Made by a program: the position numbers and the translations under genes. Below, piece by piece: positions 33,838 to 42,804 of a stretch of 64,000 bases of DNA (positions within the stretch are counted from its first letter, which is position 1; every line of letters starts with the position of its first letter). The stretch comes from Brenneria izadpanahii (GTDB taxonomy: Bacteria > Pseudomonadota > Gammaproteobacteria > Enterobacterales > Enterobacteriaceae): NCBI RefSeq assembly GCF_017569925.1, contig NZ_CP050854.1, positions 2,852,001 through 2,916,000 on the forward strand. The letters are read 5' to 3'. The notes beneath the pieces are model-generated. The model ran no database searches, had not been told where the DNA came from, and was given only the letters and a program-made list of their open reading frames with translations.

Positions 33838-34442
33838 TCAGACTTCTCCATCCGTCTGCGCAATAGCTCAGATAATCAAATGCTGCAATTCTATATTGGT
33901 CCGCAATCGACCGCGGAAGGGCTGCTTGTGCAGCCGTTGACCAATATGCCCCGCCGCGCACCGCATGCGCGTCGCACATATCCCTGGGTCTTATTTAGTT
34001 CAACCGATACAATGAATTACATAATAATTTTTTCGTCGTCCCGTTTTTTCTAGTTGCTGCTTTTTTAGTCTTTTATTGTAAAGGTTGTAACTTTACGTGA
34101 TAAAAATGAGATTACAATGAATGGAAATCACGAACATTACCAGGGGAAACGTCCGGCGTGTCCGGCCACAGAAGAACCGATGGAACGTGCTTCAGGCATA
34201 AAGCAGACGGTGAGTAGCAGTGATGATATATGAAAGGAATATGACAAATTTCTTCGAGGTTTGAGTTTGCCGACAAAGTTCAAAACGTTGCCGCTAGTAG
34301 CCCCACCGTCCCACTGTCTTGTCAGGAGGCGGAGCTAACGTATTAAAAATTCCTGTTTTTTCTCTCCTCTGCAAAGGAGGATACGGGTGAGGTTAAATCC
34401 AGAATGACAAACTGGCCGCAGTTCCCTCTGCCAACGACGCTT
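33838..34442. other. Intergenic region, AT-rich in part, no firm gene
   Basis: The segment 34010-34130 is strikingly AT-rich with runs of T, and then a 38-codon plus-strand frame (34117-34233) starts ATGAATGGAAATCAC without a convincing ribosome site or similarity. It separates the antitoxin/transposase-like gene from gspC, which ends at 34443. Transcripts of this region would be untranslated as far as I can tell. Confidence 0.5.
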
Positions 34443-34892
34443 TCAGCGAACTCGCTCAATACCTGATATTCCTCTGGCGGGCAACGCGGGAGCGGCAAGA
34501 CGAAGGGTGCCGTCCGCCTGTCCGATCGTCACGCCGGCCGCGTCTATGACGTCGAGCGTAACGCCGCGCAGCAACTCCTCCCCCTCAATGTAGGCTCTGG
34601 GCGCCGCGCCGTTAATCGCCAGTAAAGCCACCGCCCGGTCATGGCGCAGGATCAGCCCCTGCACGGCAATATTCAGACGAACCTGGCCGGGCTCGAACCA
34701 CCCGGCAACCGCGGCGCCGGCAGGATCGTCCGCCCGCGCCATAGAATCCGCCGGTTGCGCCGCTGGCTCGCCCGGAGAACGCAACACATAGACCCAGAAA
34801 CAGATGGCCGCCCCGGCGGCGCACAGCCCTAGCAGATGAGTCAGACGCGCCGAAAAGCAGACGGATGGACGTTTCCAGGTAAAATTCATCAC
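34443..34892 (-). CDS. gspC: Type II secretion protein GspC (short form)
   Basis: A single membrane segment (LTHLLGLCAAGAAICFWVYV) is followed by a periplasmic homology region (VRLNIAVQGLILRHDRAVAL, LLRGVTLDVIDAAGVTIGQ) typical of GspC/XcpP/HxcP, the clamp linking the inner-membrane platform to the secretin. At 149 residues it lacks the C-terminal PDZ domain of OutC-type proteins. It is divergent from gspH, with the shared promoter region at 34893-35069. The short form is the main reason to think of an accessory Hxc-like rather than the Out system. Confidence 0.85.
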   Translation of the reverse strand: MMNFTWKRPSVCFSARLTHLLGLCAAGAAICFWVYVLRSPGEPAAQPADSMARADDPAGAAVAGWFEPGQVRLNIAVQGLILRHDRAVALLAINGAAPRAYIEGEELLRGVTLDVIDAAGVTIGQADGTLRLAAPALPARGISGIERVR

Positions 34893-35069
34893 AACGATCC
34901 TCTACCAACAAGCGAGAAGAGCGGCTTGTCGCCGAATGCGCACATGTGGCGGGTTTATCGCCCGCCGCCAGAAAAATTTTTACCGATCATACCAACGCCA
35001 CATTACATGTTTATTATTTCGCCGCCTCCTGATTATTTATTATTCAATTTCGCGCTAACGCTGGAAACC
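34893..35069. promoter_or_regulatory. Divergent promoter region gspC / gspHIJ
   Basis: This 177-base region separates the divergently transcribed gspC and gspH. It includes a hairpin at 34948-34966 (GGCGGG-tttatcg-CCCGCC) followed by an AAAAATTTTT stretch. No PHO-box-like repeat is visible. Confidence 0.5.
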
Positions 35070-35564
35070 ATGCTAATGAAATGCGCCAGTAGCAGACAAC
35101 AGGGTTTTTCTCTGATCGAGGTTATGGTGGTGCTGGTCATCATCGGCATCGCCACGGCCGCCGTCAGCGTGAGCATGGCGCCGGATCCGGCGGCGAATCT
35201 GCGGCTCGATGCGCGGGAACTGGCGGAACGGCTGGCTGCGGCGCAGTATGAGACGCGCATCGACGGACGCATCATCGTGTGGGAGCCGCTGGGCGACGGC
35301 TATCGTTTTGTCCGCGGGGTCTGGGTCGAGCAGCCCGGCAGCGTCGTGCCGCGCGTGACGACCGCCGGAAAACTCGATGATTTCGCCCGCGACGATGCGC
35401 TGCGGCCGCGCCGCTGGCGCGACGGCGCGGTCGAGGTCGCGCCGCCGACGCCGCTACGTCTGACGTCCGAATGGCTCGGCGCGCCGCTGCGTTTGGAACT
35501 GCGACGCGGCGGGCACAGCATCGCCATCGTGCGCGCCGCCGACGGCGGCTTTCAGGTGCAATAG
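35070..35564 (+). CDS. gspH: Type II secretion minor pseudopilin GspH
   Basis: Prepilin leader with the cleavage and methylation motif QQG-FSLIEVMVVLVIIGIAT (G at -1, F at +1, E at +5), then the GspH beta domain (LDARELAERLAAAQYETRID, WLGAPLRLELRRGG). It is 164 residues from ATG 35070; an in-frame ATG at 35076 is equally possible, and the longer upstream frame lacks a ribosome site. It needs a prepilin peptidase, which is not encoded in the window. It is first gene of a plus-strand gspHIJ set. Confidence 0.9.
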   Translation: MLMKCASSRQQGFSLIEVMVVLVIIGIATAAVSVSMAPDPAANLRLDARELAERLAAAQYETRIDGRIIVWEPLGDGYRFVRGVWVEQPGSVVPRVTTAGKLDDFARDDALRPRRWRDGAVEVAPPTPLRLTSEWLGAPLRLELRRGGHSIAIVRAADGGFQVQ

Positions 35565-35565
35565 A

Positions 35566-35961
35566 ATGCGCGGGCGTCTCCCGGTAGGGCGGGAACAGGC
35601 TCGCCAGCGCGGCTTTACCCTGATTGAAGTGCTGGTGGCGCTGACCATCGTCAGCGTGGCGCTGGCGGCCTTTGCGCGCATCACCGGCCAGACCGCCGCC
35701 AATCTCGGCCATATCGAACAACAGTCGCTGGCCATGCTGTCAGCCGAAAACAGCCTGGCGGAACTGCGTATCGGCACGTTGCCGGCGCCCGGCGTGCGCC
35801 GCTTCGAGTGCCCCCAGGGCGAACGGCGCTTTGCGTGCCGCGTATCGATCGAACCGCCGCGGCAAGGGGTGTACGACGTCGCCGTGGACGTCTATGCCGG
35901 GCGCGACGACGACCATAGCCTGGCCTCTCTGCGGACCCAACTGCCGGCGGCGCGGCCATGA
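35566..35961 (+). CDS. gspI: Type II secretion minor pseudopilin GspI
   Basis: Prepilin motif RQRG-FTLIEVLVALTIVSVAL at the N-terminus and the GspI core (NLGHIEQQSLAMLSAENSLA, ELRIG). It is 131 residues, normal for the family. It starts one base after the gspH stop and overlaps gspJ by four bases, implying translational coupling. GspI nucleates the GspI-J-K tip complex of the pseudopilus. Confidence 0.92.
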   Translation: MRGRLPVGREQARQRGFTLIEVLVALTIVSVALAAFARITGQTAANLGHIEQQSLAMLSAENSLAELRIGTLPAPGVRRFECPQGERRFACRVSIEPPRQGVYDVAVDVYAGRDDDHSLASLRTQLPAARP

Positions 35962-36581
35962 TGCGGCATGCGCGCGGCCAGTCCGGTTTTACGCTGATCG
36001 AGGTGATGATCGCCCTTGTTATCATGGCGACGCTCAGCATCATGACCTGGCGCGGACTAGATAGCATGAACCGCGCCGATGCCCAATTGCGCGTCCGTAC
36101 CGCAGAGACCGCCCGTCTTATGCGCGTCCTGCAGCAGATCGATCGCGATCTGGCCTGGCGCGCCACGGTTGAACTGCCGCCGCTCGGCCCGGCGAAAAGT
36201 GTTTCGCTGCTGCCGGCGGGGATCACGGCGCGCAGGACGGCGCAGACGCCGTTGCTGCTCGAAGTGGTGCGGGCGGCGCCCGCCGAACCGGGACGCTGGC
36301 AGCGCGTGCAGTGGTGGGTGCAGGCGGACACGCTGTACCGCGCCGCGGGCGAAGCTGCCGCCGCCTACCCGCTACCGGCGCCGCGGACAGCGGATCGCAT
36401 CGCGCTGCTGACGGACGTGACGGCGTTCGAGGCGCGGGCCTGGGAGCCGGGACAAGGCTGGCGAAGATTACCGGCCGCCGATCGGGCCGGCGCGTTCGCC
36501 ACCGGGCTGGAGATCAGGTTGGGCGTGCGCCGTGACGCCGGTCCGTCATCTGCCTACCGGCGCGTTATCGCCTTTGATTGA
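35958..36581 (+). CDS. gspJ: Type II secretion minor pseudopilin GspJ
   Basis: Prepilin motif QSG-FTLIEVMIALVIMATLS followed by the GspJ pattern TWRGLDSMNRADAQLRVRTA and LMRVLQQIDRDLAWRA. The 207-residue length is typical. It forms the pseudopilus tip with GspI and GspK; gspK lies separately in the minus-strand block. It ends 51 bases before the convergent DING-type pseudogene. Confidence 0.92.
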   Translation: MMRHARGQSGFTLIEVMIALVIMATLSIMTWRGLDSMNRADAQLRVRTAETARLMRVLQQIDRDLAWRATVELPPLGPAKSVSLLPAGITARRTAQTPLLLEVVRAAPAEPGRWQRVQWWVQADTLYRAAGEAAAAYPLPAPRTADRIALLTDVTAFEARAWEPGQGWRRLPAADRAGAFATGLEIRLGVRRDAGPSSAYRRVIAFD

Positions 36582-36632
36582 GGCGTTTGCCATAAAGCGC
36601 CGGCAGCCGCCCGACTCTGCGCATCACGTTGC

Positions 36633-37747
36633 TTACTGCGCACGGCCGATGCCGTTGCACACATTTGGATTGCCGATGCTCAAGCTGCTGTTGGCGTTCC
36701 AGAAGGTATCGCGGATCGCCCGTTTCCAATCGTTACGCAGTGGAACAAAACCATGAGTTGCAATAGCGGTATCGTTGACGGTGCCATACTGCTGATTGAA
36801 GAATTCTCGGATCCGCAAGTTATCACCCGCATCTTTATAGCACTGACTAAAGAGCAAGTTAGTGGAGGCGACAATAGGATAACCCTGCTCTGGATTAGCG
36901 TTGCTGATGCCCCACTTGGCCGGGTCGGCTTTGTCTGCGGCAGTGGACGGCGGCGTCACCGTTTGAAGCACCGCCTGAATATTGACCTCGGCCGGCAGTA
37001 GTCCATTGATCGATGCAACCCTGGCCGGATTATCGTAGTCGACCTTATCGGGACCGGCATAGCCTATCGAATAGGGCGTGTTATTTACCGCGTTCACCAC
37101 GCCGCTGTCGCCGGTAGCGGCGACAAACTTCGACGAACTGTTGACATTGATTACTTTGGTAAAGTCATTGCTGACGGACCACACCAGCCCGGAGTTTATC
37201 GCGTTAAGATAGCGCAGAAAGATTTCGCTGGCGCCGTTTTCATCGCTACGGTAAACGACCTTGATATCCGCATTCGGCGCATTAGCAATCCCCAGCGCCG
37301 GATCATTCCATGTCAGCACGGCCGGATCCGCGAAAATTCGCGCCAGTTGTCCACTGGTCAGATTTAGCGAACCGAGTCCCGGCACGTTAAAAGGTACGGC
37401 GATCGACGTAATGGCGACCGGCACCTGGATTAGCGGACCGAAAGCGGACTCGCTGTTAATCTGGTAGTTCTGCAACTCGGTGGCGCTAAGCAGCGAATCG
37501 CTGCCGGCATAGTCGACAGGGGTGCCGGCAGCCAGGTTTAACTTCGTGGCGTCGTTGTTGAGAAAGGCGCTCTTGCCATTGCCGCTGCCTGCGCCGATAT
37601 AAGCGTTGAAACCGGGCAAGGGTGTTTTCGTCAGGATCTCATTGTACAGATCTTCCGGCAGCGTGGCGCCGCCGCCGACGCGACTCCCGCCATCATCATA
37701 CCGACCGCGGCCAGCGCTTTCAGAGTAAACCACATGTTCATACCCAT
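36633..37747 (-). pseudogene. DING/PstS-like secreted protein, signal peptide out of frame
   Basis: The mature region (VGGGATLPEDLYNEILTK through SIGNPNVCNGIGRAQ) is a full-length paralog of the next gene. However, the signal peptide, which starts at ATG 37747 behind AGGAG (MWFTLKALAAVGMMMAGVAS), lies in a different frame. Compared with the intact paralog, 13 bases are missing at the signal/mature border (about 37670-37690). Alternatively one missing G in a GGG run plus a 12-base in-frame deletion would explain it. As given, the only in-frame N-terminus (from 37910) has no signal, so the product would not be exported. It would otherwise bind phosphate-like ligands and be a T2SS substrate like LapA/LapB. 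Confidence 0.75.
36703..36887 (-). repeat. Near-identical 185-bp segment shared by the two DING-type genes (copy 1)
   Basis: The 3' ends of the tandem paralogs are almost the same sequence over 185 bases (copy 2 at 37991-38175), while their middle parts are clearly diverged. This points to gene conversion or unequal exchange between the copies. Confidence 0.75.
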
Positions 37748-37867
37748 GTTCTCCTGTCTTTCCGCTCGTGCCGCCATCATGGCTGGAGGCACGGACAGTG
37801 CTATATTCGAAACGGTAAAGGCCGGGCGGATGCACGCGCCCGACCGGCCTGATAACAAAGGCTAAAC

Positions 37868-37898
37868 CGTAGCCGCGCAGATCCCGTTCCCGGCTACG
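37868..37898 (-). terminator. Hairpin downstream of intact DING-type gene
   Basis: CGTAGCCG and CGGCTACG pair across a 15-base loop, about 23 bases past the stop codon at 37921. On the minus strand it is followed by GTTTAGC only, so it is a weak terminator candidate. Confidence 0.4.
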
Positions 37899-37920
37899 CT
37901 TCCCTTTCAAACTCTGCCAG

Positions 37921-39027
37921 TTACTGCGGACGGCCGATGCCGTTACACACGTCAGCCTTGCCGATGCTCAGGCTGCTGTTGGTACTCCAAAAGGTATCGC
38001 GGATCGCCTGTTTCCAATCGTTACGCAGTGGAACAAAACCATGAGCTGCAATAACGGTATCGTTGACGGTGCCATACTGCTGAGTGAAGAATTCTCGGAT
38101 CCGCAGGTTATCACCCGCATCTTTATAGCACTGACTAAAGAGCAAGTTAGTGGAGGCGACAATAGGATAACCCTGAGCCGGATTGGCGTTGCTGATGCCC
38201 CACTTGGTCGGATCGGCTTTGTCCGCGGCAGTGGACGGCAACGTCACAGTTTCAAGTACAGCCTGAACGTTGACTTCGGTCGGCAACAGACCGTTGATGG
38301 CGGCGACCTTGGCCGGGTTATCGTAGTCGACCTTATCGGGGCTGACATAGCCGATCGAATAAGGCGTGCTGTTCACTTTACTCACCACATCGTCACTACC
38401 AGTAGCGGCGATATACTTTTCAGTATCGGTGACGGTGATTACTTTAGAAAAGTCTTTATTAACAGATGGTACCGACCCAGCAGCCACCGCATTAAGATGT
38501 CGTAGAAAGATTTCACTAGTACCGCTTTCATCAGCACGGTAGACAATCTTAATCGCTTGGCTCGGGCCTCCAACTTCATTCCAGTTCTTTATCTCACCGG
38601 CAAAAATCTTCGCTAGTTGATCGCTGGTCAGATTCAGAGAGGTTCGACCGGATACGTTATAAGGCACCGTCACCGAAGTCAGCACCGAGGGCACCTGGAT
38701 CAGCGGGCCAAAAGTTGATTCGCTGTTGGTTTTGTAGTTCTGAGCCTCAGTCGCACTAACCAGCGAATCGCTGCCGGCATAATCGACGGGGGTGCCGGCA
38801 GGCAGGTTGAACTTCGTGGCGTCGTTGTTGAAGAAAGCCGTCTTACCGTTGCCGCTGCCTACGCCGATATAAGGATTGAAACCAGGAAAGGGTGTTTTCG
38901 TCAGGATCTCGTTGTAAAGCTCCTCCGGCAGCGTAGCGCCGCCGCCGACCACCGCCGCTGAAGCGGCGCCAGCCATCATCATCATGCCGGCCGCTGCCAG
39001 CGCTTTCAGTTTAAACTGCATTTTCAT
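37921..39027 (-). CDS. DING/PstS-like phosphate-binding exported protein
   Basis: The signal peptide (MKMQFKLKALAAAGMMMMAG, cleavage after ASA) precedes VVGGGATLPEELYNEIL, which is very close to the DINGGGATLPQ start of DING proteins. The family pattern follows throughout: YIGVGSGNGKTAFFNND, VDYAGSDSLVSATEAQNY, IQVPSVLTSVTVPYN, IVYRADESGTSEIF and the C-terminus SSLSIGKADVCNGIGRPQ. DING proteins bind phosphate with high affinity, and P. aeruginosa LapA/LapB, secreted by the Hxc T2SS, belong here as I recall. Position between gspJ and gspF strongly suggests it is a substrate of this secretion system. The 368-residue length is normal. Confidence 0.9.
   Translation of the reverse strand: MKMQFKLKALAAAGMMMMAGAASAAVVGGGATLPEELYNEILTKTPFPGFNPYIGVGSGNGKTAFFNNDATKFNLPAGTPVDYAGSDSLVSATEAQNYKTNSESTFGPLIQVPSVLTSVTVPYNVSGRTSLNLTSDQLAKIFAGEIKNWNEVGGPSQAIKIVYRADESGTSEIFLRHLNAVAAGSVPSVNKDFSKVITVTDTEKYIAATGSDDVVSKVNSTPYSIGYVSPDKVDYDNPAKVAAINGLLPTEVNVQAVLETVTLPSTAADKADPTKWGISNANPAQGYPIVASTNLLFSQCYKDAGDNLRIREFFTQQYGTVNDTVIAAHGFVPLRNDWKQAIRDTFWSTNSSLSIGKADVCNGIGRPQ
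37991..38175 (-). repeat. Near-identical 185-bp segment shared by the two DING-type genes (copy 2)
   Basis: Partner of 36703-36887. It encodes the shared stretch from YPIVASTNLLFSQCYKDAGD to the conserved C-terminal region. The high local identity against a diverged middle suggests recent conversion. Confidence 0.75.
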
Positions 39028-39688
39028 GTCATGCTCCTTCCCGTGTCAGGATGAGTGCTTGAAAAAAATCAGGAAACTGCATCTGCGGGCATGCGATAGA
39101 TTGGTTAGCGACCACCGCCCGCCGGACCTGGGTCCGTTCCGTCGCCTTTCTCCGGCAACGGGGATATTATGGCGGGGCAGCATGACGCCCTGTTAAACTA
39201 AATACCCGAATTCAAAAGAAAATCTTCCCGAACTTTTCTCTTATTCGCGGTGGTCGGCACCGCCGTGCGTCAGAATAGAATCCACTTCGCCGGCTATGAG
39301 TAATTGCTTAATAGTGTGTATAAAATTTACACAAGGTAACCGTCTGCATCCGCCGATCCCGATACCTCTCCGAATACGGCGCCATGACCAAATTCCCCTA
39401 ACATGGCAAAAACCATCCGGGGGTATTCCGTTCGCGGGGGAGTTTGCGCCAATGCTGGAGTTTTTTTATGACGGGCTCCCTACCCATTCCCCTCAGGACC
39501 GTCGCAGGCAACGTTTAACATCGCTCCCGGCGGTTTTTTAGCAACGGGCGGCGCAGGACATATAATTTACGAGGCATCCCGGTCAGGACCGGCAGCCTAA
39601 CCAGGTGTAATCATTGTAAGATGTCATATATATGTATTGCGGAGTGAGTATATGTATTGCGGAGTAAGGAAAAACGGAGACGCACACA
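39028..39688. promoter_or_regulatory. Divergent region DING gene / pyruvate-kinase-like gene
   Basis: This 661-base stretch has no supported gene (an 81-codon frame at 39296-39541 is unconvincing). Near its right end are a weak PHO-box-like ATGTCAT-atat-ATGTATT (39621-39638) and a 17-base direct repeat. The promoter of the DING-type gene must lie in the left part. Confidence 0.5.
39629..39665 (+). repeat. 17-bp tandem direct repeat before the pyruvate-kinase-like gene
   Basis: TATATGTATTGCGGAGT occurs at 39629-39645 and again at 39649-39665, period 20. The unit carries a ribosome-binding-like GGAG. It is 24 bases before the ATG at 39689, so copy number could influence translation or promoter spacing. 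Confidence 0.75.
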
Positions 39689-41608
39689 ATGGAAACACCC
39701 AATCAGCCCGGCGATTGCATAAAGGTGACGACGCTCCTGCATGTGCTGGAAAGCCTGCGTGATGATATGCTTGCCGGCGTACATAGCGGGCGGCCTATTC
39801 TTGACGAGCTAGACGACAGTTACCGGGAAAGCGCATGCAACCTCCTTGCCTATCTGGCATTGCGCCGCCACGATATCCGTAATCTACAGACGCAGTTGAC
39901 CGAACTGGGGCTTTCCTCTTTAGGTCGTTCGGAAGGACACATTCTTTCTTCCGTCGGCGCGGTTATCGCGCTGCTGCGGATGATGAGCGGCACTTCAGCC
40001 AAATCCATTGAACCGCCGCAGGGACTCAACCTGTCCAGCAATCGCGCGCTACTGGCCGAACACGCCGATGCGCTTTTCGGACCGGAGCCCATCGGCCGCA
40101 GAGCGCGCATCATGGTAACCCTGTCCAGCGAGGCCGCGGATAACTATCCGCTGGTGCGCGATCTGCTGGCCGCCCATATGGATAGCGCCCGCATCAACTC
40201 CGCCCATGACGGCCCGGATGAATGGCTGCGCATGATTGAACACGTGCGGCGGGCGCAGCGTGAACTGGGCAAACATTGCCAGGTGATGATGGATCTCGCC
40301 GGGCCGAAAATGCGCACCGGACGCATCCAGCCGGAGACGGCGGCCGTTAAAGTGCGCCCGGTGCGCGACGGCCTGGGCAAAGTATTGCGTCCGGCGCGAA
40401 TCTGGCTGACGGCCCTGGAGCGCCCAGAGCCGGCGCCCGCCGCGGCGGATGCGGTCATTCCTGTAGCGGATGACTGGCTGCGGAAGCTGCGCAGAGGGCT
40501 ATCGGTTAGTTTTCGCGATACCCGAAACGCGCGCCGGCGTCTGGCGCTGGTCGAGACCGGCGGTGAGTCCGGTTGCTGGGCCGAATTGCACAAAACCGCC
40601 TACCTGATTTCCGGCCTGGTTTTGAACCTGCACGATGGGAACGAGGTCGTTCAAACCACCATCGGCGACATTCCGCCGCTTGAAGGGAAAATTCCTTTGC
40701 GACAGGGCGATCTGCTGCAGCTTACCGCTGATGCCGAAAACGGACGGCCGGCGAGTTATGATAGCGCCGGCAACCTGCTTTCTCCCGCGCATATCGGTTG
40801 TTCTCTGCCGAAAGTGCTCGATCAGATACACGCTGGCGAATCCGTCTGGTTCGACGACGGCAAGATCGGCGGCGTAGTCGAATCCGTGGAAAAGAGCCGC
40901 CTTAACGTGCGTATCACCCAGGCGCCCGGCCCGACCGCGTTGAAAAGCGACAAAGGCATCAATTTTCCGCTGAGCAATCTGCATCTGGATCCGCTTGGTC
41001 CCGACGACCTGAAGGTTCTGGCATTCGCGATCGAGCATGCCGACCTGGTGGCGATGTCCTTTGTCAATCGCCCGGAGGATGTGGCGGTATTGCTCAATGA
41101 GCTTGCCCGGCGTCGGGCGGACGATATTGGCGTGGTTCTCAAGATCGAGACCCGCTGCGGTTTTGAAAACCTGCCGGCGCTGCTGCTGGAAGGCATGCGC
41201 AAGCGCCGCTTCGGCGTGATGATCGCCCGCGGCGATTTGGCCGTAGAAGGCGGGTTCGAACGTATGGCGGAACTACAGGAAGAAATTCTCTGTTTGTGCG
41301 AGGCGTCCCACGTGCCGGTTATATGGGCTACGCAGGTGCTGGAAAATCTGGCGAAGAAGGGTTCTCCGTCGCGAGCCGAGATCACCGACGCCGCAAGCGG
41401 CGTCCGCACCGAATGCGTGATGCTCAATAAAGGGCTCCATGTGCGGGAAGCGGTGCGTATGCTGAATGACTTGCTGGCCCGCATGCAGGAAAATCTGCAT
41501 AAGCACAGTCAGCTAATGCGGAGCCTGAAGGTGGCCCGCCAGCCGGATATCGCCGGGGTGTTGAAACGAAGCAAAAATTGTATCGCTAACCCTCAGCGCA
41601 CCATCTGA
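39689..41608 (+). CDS. Divergent pyruvate-kinase-like protein
   Basis: The 639-residue protein has an unrecognised N-terminal region (about 1-135) and then a pyruvate kinase barrel. Landmarks are ARIMVTLSS (138), SARINSAHD (167), MMDLAGPKMRTG (200-211), VVLKIETRCGFENL with K485 at the catalytic-lysine position, MIARGDLAVEGG (511) and VIWATQVLENLAKKGSPSRA then EITDAASG. The motifs are altered from canonical (ARGDLGVE, PTRAEVSDVAN), and a long insertion takes the place of the compact B domain. It may use PEP or a related enol phosphate, or be non-catalytic. It is unexpectedly located inside a secretion cluster and its 3' end overlaps gspF by 16 bases, tail to tail. Housekeeping pyk is excluded by length and motifs. 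Confidence 0.75.
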   Translation: METPNQPGDCIKVTTLLHVLESLRDDMLAGVHSGRPILDELDDSYRESACNLLAYLALRRHDIRNLQTQLTELGLSSLGRSEGHILSSVGAVIALLRMMSGTSAKSIEPPQGLNLSSNRALLAEHADALFGPEPIGRRARIMVTLSSEAADNYPLVRDLLAAHMDSARINSAHDGPDEWLRMIEHVRRAQRELGKHCQVMMDLAGPKMRTGRIQPETAAVKVRPVRDGLGKVLRPARIWLTALERPEPAPAAADAVIPVADDWLRKLRRGLSVSFRDTRNARRRLALVETGGESGCWAELHKTAYLISGLVLNLHDGNEVVQTTIGDIPPLEGKIPLRQGDLLQLTADAENGRPASYDSAGNLLSPAHIGCSLPKVLDQIHAGESVWFDDGKIGGVVESVEKSRLNVRITQAPGPTALKSDKGINFPLSNLHLDPLGPDDLKVLAFAIEHADLVAMSFVNRPEDVAVLLNELARRRADDIGVVLKIETRCGFENLPALLLEGMRKRRFGVMIARGDLAVEGGFERMAELQEEILCLCEASHVPVIWATQVLENLAKKGSPSRAEITDAASGVRTECVMLNKGLHVREAVRMLNDLLARMQENLHKHSQLMRSLKVARQPDIAGVLKRSKNCIANPQRTI

Positions 41609-42795
41609 TTGATTTCCATGATCGGCAACAGCACCGCGAGCACGATCATCATGACGATGCCGCCCATGCCCAGGATCATCAGCGGCTCCAGCAGCGCCGT
41701 CAGGCGCGCGGCGCGGTGTTCCAGATCGCGGGAGAGGTTGGCCGCGGCGCGGTCGAGCATCGTCGCCAGCGCGCCGGTCTTTTCGCCGCTGGCGGTCAGA
41801 TGGATCAGATTCGGCGGAAAAACCTTCTGTACGCGCAGCGCCGCGGCCAGCGGCGCCCCTTCCCTGACGCGCGCCGTCGCATCCAGCACGCACTGCCGGA
41901 GGTAGTCGTTGCCCAGCGTCTGGCGCGCGGCGTCGAGCGCGCGCAGCAGCGGTACGCCGGCATCCATCAGGATAGCCAGCGTCGAGGCGAAGCGCGCGGT
42001 ATTCGATCCCAGCACGTATTTGCCCGCCAGCGGCAGGCGCAGCAGCAGGCCGTGCCAGCGCAGCCGGGCCGCATCGTTACGCAACGACCGGCGCCACAGC
42101 GTAAAACCGCCCGTCAGCGCGGCGGCGGCGAGCCAGCCCCATTCGCGCACGAAGCGGCTGGCCGTCAGCATTACCTGGGTAATGGCGGGCAGATCCTGAC
42201 GCGCCTGCGAGAATGCGCCGACCACCTGCGGCACCACATAGCCCAGCAGGAAGATGACGATGCACAGCGATACGCAGGCGACCACCGCCGGATAGATAAA
42301 GGCGGTCAACATTTTGCTGCGCAGATTATCGCGGCTTTCCAGATAGTCGGCCAGCCGCTCCATCACGCGCGCCAGATCGCCGGAATCCTCGCCGGCGCCG
42401 ATCAGGGCGCGATAGATGGGAGGAAAATCGCGCGGACGTTGGCCCAGGGCGTCGGCCAGGCGCATACCGCCGCGCACCTGGTTGCACACATCGGTGAGCG
42501 CCTCGGCGACCACTTTTTTTTCGGCCTGCTCGACGGTCGCCGTTAGGGCCGCCTCCAGCGGCAGGCTCGCCCCCAGCAAGCTGGCCAACTCCCGCGTGGC
42601 CCAGCATAGATCCGCCGCGCTCAATCTGGGGCTTAGCCATGCGTTCCCCTGCCCGGCGGCGCTCTGCCGGATTTCCAGCGGCGTCAGGCCGCGTTCGCGC
42701 AGTTGCGCGCGTACCGCGCGCGCCGATTCGGCCTCTATGACGCCCGCCTGGATCTGTCCCGTCCCGTTGGCGGCCTCGAAGCGGAACCTCGCCAT
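41593..42795 (-). CDS. gspF: Type II secretion inner-membrane protein GspF
   Basis: It has two T2SSF cytoplasmic domains with three membrane segments (IYPAVVACVSLCIVIFLLGY, WLAAAALTGGFTLW, LEPLMILGMGGIVMMIVLAV) and the family signatures ASLLGASLPLEAAL, GEDSGDLARVMERLADYLE and LLRALDAARQTLGND. The 400-residue length is standard. It forms the platform core contacting GspE and GspL. It is the last gene of the minus-strand gspGKLMDEF order and overlaps the convergent pyruvate-kinase-like gene. Confidence 0.95.
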   Translation of the reverse strand: MARFRFEAANGTGQIQAGVIEAESARAVRAQLRERGLTPLEIRQSAAGQGNAWLSPRLSAADLCWATRELASLLGASLPLEAALTATVEQAEKKVVAEALTDVCNQVRGGMRLADALGQRPRDFPPIYRALIGAGEDSGDLARVMERLADYLESRDNLRSKMLTAFIYPAVVACVSLCIVIFLLGYVVPQVVGAFSQARQDLPAITQVMLTASRFVREWGWLAAAALTGGFTLWRRSLRNDAARLRWHGLLLRLPLAGKYVLGSNTARFASTLAILMDAGVPLLRALDAARQTLGNDYLRQCVLDATARVREGAPLAAALRVQKVFPPNLIHLTASGEKTGALATMLDRAAANLSRDLEHRAARLTALLEPLMILGMGGIVMMIVLAVLLPIMEINQMVR

Positions 42796-42804
42796 CGTCC
42801 CCCC

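Noticed and set aside
34117..34233. Possible 38-codon peptide gene
   Set aside because: No convincing ribosome-binding site, no similarity I can recognise and no partner gene; kept only as a note in the intergenic entry.
39296..39541. 81-codon plus-strand frame between the DING-type and pyruvate-kinase-like genes
   Set aside because: Proline-rich, motif-free and without a start signal; overlaps the expected promoter region.
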